Below, in pieces: positions 62,188-64,000 of a DNA stretch of 64,000 nt; positions within the stretch are counted from its first letter, which is position 1, and each line of letters starts with the position of its first letter. The notes beneath the pieces were generated by a model. It searched no databases. It worked only from the letters and a program-made list of their open reading frames with translations, and had not been told where the DNA came from. The position numbers were made by a program, and so were the translations under genes. The DNA is from Afipia sp. (GTDB lineage Bacteria > Pseudomonadota > Alphaproteobacteria > Rhizobiales > Xanthobacteraceae): positions 62,001-126,000 of the forward strand of contig JAFKER010000015.1 in the NCBI GenBank assembly GCA_017308595.1, in the 5' to 3' direction.

Positions 62188-64000
62188 ATGACGGAATCCG
62201 GAAAAGCCAAATCGGACAAAGCAGCTAAGGGTTCCGGGAGCTGTTGCTCGCCCAAAACGACAACCACTGCACCCGAAACTGCTGAAAAGTCCGGATGCTG
62301 CGGCGGAGACCATAAGCACTTCGGCCATGGGAACGACGCTCATCACCAACATGACGACTCCGATCCTTCGACTGTCGTAGATCCGGTCTGCGGAATGAGG
62401 GTCGATCCCGAAACGAGCAAGCACCGGTTCCAGCATCGCGGCGATACCTATCATTTCTGCTCGGCGAGCTGCCGGACGAAGTTCGCGGCCTCGCCGGAGC
62501 AGTACCTCGACAAGACGCAACCTCAGCAACCCCACGTTCCGGAAGGTACGATCTATACCTGCCCCATGCATCCAGAGATCCGCCAGATCGGACCCGGGAG
62601 CTGCCCGATCTGTGGCATGGCGCTCGAGCCTGAACTGGTCACTTTGGATGCTGCACCCAATCCCGAACTCGCGGACATGAGCCGACGCCTTTGGGTGGGG
62701 CTCGGGCTGGCTTTGCCGGTCATCGTCTTGGAAATGGGCGGCCATCTGATCGGCAGCCATCGCTGGATCGACCAGACGTTGTCAAACTGGATCCAGCTTG
62801 CCTTTGCGACGCCAGTAGTCCTTTGGGCAGGTTGGCCGTTCTTCGTGCGCGGCTGGCAATCGCTCGTCACCCGAAATCTGAACATGTTCACCCTGATTGC
62901 GATGGGCGTTGGCGTCGCCTACACCTACAGTGTCGTTGCAACCCTCGCACCCGGCATCTTCCCGCCGACCTTCCGCAGTCAAGACGGAGCCGCTGCCGTT
63001 TACTTCGAGGCCGCCGCCGTCATTACCGTGCTCGTTCTGCTCGGACAGGTCCTAGAGCTGCGTGCCCGCGAGGCGACGTCCGGGGCCATCAAAGCGCTCC
63101 TCGATCTAGCGCCGAAGATTGCGCGCCGGGTGGACGAGAGCGGTGCGGACCACGAGGTTCCGCTCGACAGCCTGAACGTGGGTGACAAACTTCGCGTTCG
63201 GCCGGGAGAGAAGGTGCCGGTGGATGGTGTCATTGTAGAAGGACGTTCGTCGTTGGACGAATCCCTCGTTACCGGGGAGTCTATGCCCGTCACCAAAGAG
63301 CCCGGGGCCAAGGTGATCGCAGGCACGCTCAATCGATCCGGCAGCTTCGTGATGCAGGCTGAGAAGGTCGGGCGAGACACGCTGCTATCCCAAATCGTGC
63401 AGATGGTCGCGCTAGCACAGCGTTCGCGTGCGCCGATCCAGCGCCTTGCCGACCAAGTAGCCGGCTGGTTCGTGCCGGCGGTCATTGTCGTGGCACTTGT
63501 CGCATTCGGCGGCTGGGCGCTTTTTGGACCCGAACCGCGCCTTGCATTCGGCCTTGTCGCGGCGGTCAGCGTCCTCATCATCGCGTGTCCTTGTGCGCTG
63601 GGACTTGCCACGCCGATGTCGATCATGGTCGGCGTTGGCCGCGGCGCCCAGGCGGGCGTATTAATCAAGAATGCCGAAGCGCTGGAGCGCATGGAGAAGG
63701 TCGACACGTTGGTAATCGACAAAACAGGAACGCTGACTGAAGGTAAGCCGAAGGTCATTTCGATCGTCCCTGCCGCTGGATTTGAGGAGTCTGACATTTT
63801 GCGACTGGCGGCCAGCGTCGAACGGTCGAGCGAACATCCTCTCGCGGACGCCATCGTACGTGCTGCCAAGGAGCGGAATCTCAGTTTAAGCAACGTGGAG
63901 GATTTCAACTCGCCGACGGGCAAAGGCGTCACCGGCAAAGTGGCGGGCGAAGTCGTGCTTCTTGGAAACGCCGCCTATTTGAATTCAGTCGGTATCGAAA
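62188..64000 (+). CDS. copA: Copper-translocating P1B-type ATPase (3' truncated by window)
   Basis: The frame is open from ATG 62188 (GGAG seven bases upstream) to the right edge, giving 604 codons. The N-terminus is Cys/His-rich (GSGSCCSPK, CCGGDHKHFGHG), followed by a YHS domain (DPVCGMRVDP, YHFCSASCRTKF) and a heavy-metal-binding domain (YTCPMHPEI, GSCPICGMALEP). Membrane helices, the CPC motif (Cys467-Pro-Cys469) and phosphorylation site DKTGT (Asp511) follow. Such proteins export Cu(I) with ATP. It lacks the usual HMA domain. The end is outside the window. Confidence 0.93.
   Translation, partial: MTESGKAKSDKAAKGSGSCCSPKTTTTAPETAEKSGCCGGDHKHFGHGNDAHHQHDDSDPSTVVDPVCGMRVDPETSKHRFQHRGDTYHFCSASCRTKFAASPEQYLDKTQPQQPHVPEGTIYTCPMHPEIRQIGPGSCPICGMALEPELVTLDAAPNPELADMSRRLWVGLGLALPVIVLEMGGHLIGSHRWIDQTLSNWIQLAFATPVVLWAGWPFFVRGWQSLVTRNLNMFTLIAMGVGVAYTYSVVATLAPGIFPPTFRSQDGAAAVYFEAAAVITVLVLLGQVLELRAREATSGAIKALLDLAPKIARRVDESGADHEVPLDSLNVGDKLRVRPGEKVPVDGVIVEGRSSLDESLVTGESMPVTKEPGAKVIAGTLNRSGSFVMQAEKVGRDTLLSQIVQMVALAQRSRAPIQRLADQVAGWFVPAVIVVALVAFGGWALFGPEPRLAFGLVAAVSVLIIACPCALGLATPMSIMVGVGRGAQAGVLIKNAEALERMEKVDTLVIDKTGTLTEGKPKVISIVPAAGFEESDILRLAASVERSSEHPLADAIVRAAKERNLSLSNVEDFNSPTGKGVTGKVAGEVVLLGNAAYLNSVGIE

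Overview
The window looks like a chromosomal accessory region of an alphaproteobacterium of the Bradyrhizobium/Afipia/Nitrobacter/Rhodopseudomonas group. This is judged from family content (DUF1236, BA14K, DUF6894, NepR-like and HWE-kinase proteins, the DUF3489-DUF2924-recombinase module, NrsF anti-sigma), from GGAAC-N17-GTT promoters of the EcfG type, and from FixK/FNR boxes. No rRNA and no intact tRNA gene is seen, and no CRISPR array. The species cannot be named from sequence alone.

Region 1 (1-17.2 kb) is a stress and envelope region. It holds the tail of a probable AI-2E-type transporter, small secreted proteins (two behind EcfG-type promoters), a GAF-GGDEF-EAL-globin gene broken by two frameshifts, an APC permease, cytochrome b561, DUF302, a VIT-family transporter, three small c-type cytochromes, a PRC-barrel protein, a Crp/Fnr regulator, a lipoyl-like protein without its lysine, a phospholipase-A2-like gene whose signal peptide is out of frame, and a NepR-like protein next to a receiver-HWE kinase.

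Region 2 (17.3-31.4 kb) is a mobile and probable defence region. A ParB-domain DNA methyltransferase is followed by two DUF5681 proteins, a PD-(D/E)XK-like protein, an XRE regulator and a DUF3489-DUF2924-serine recombinase module. A tight four-gene minus-strand operon follows: AAA ATPase, subtilisin-like protease (resembling the IetA/IetS pair), an unknown 369-residue protein and a RES-domain protein. It is the best candidate here for a little-described system. Just upstream of it lies a decayed 3' half of an initiator-tRNA-like sequence.

Region 3 (31.1-39.8 kb) is a catabolic cassette: an acyl-CoA ligase, a branched-chain amino-acid-type ABC transporter with a fused LivM-LivG, two MaoC-type dehydratases and a TetR regulator with matching operators in front of two transcription units. 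It is bracketed by two related direct-repeat blocks of about 250 bp.

Region 4 (40-64 kb) is a heavy-metal resistance island. A mer locus (merR divergent from merTPAB, with a textbook mer promoter) sits beside a decayed cusA fragment. An ECF sigma-NrsF pair follows, then cusBA with small periplasmic proteins, DUF411, an OpgC-like protein, a cysteine-rich copper storage protein, a membrane-multicopper oxidase fusion, and a second copper operon (csoR, His-rich protein, lipoprotein, TolC-like protein, multicopper oxidase, cupredoxin, CusF). A copper P1B ATPase diverges from csoR across a perfect dyad and runs off the right edge. Together these genes would reduce Hg(II), cleave organomercury, and oxidise, sequester and export copper.
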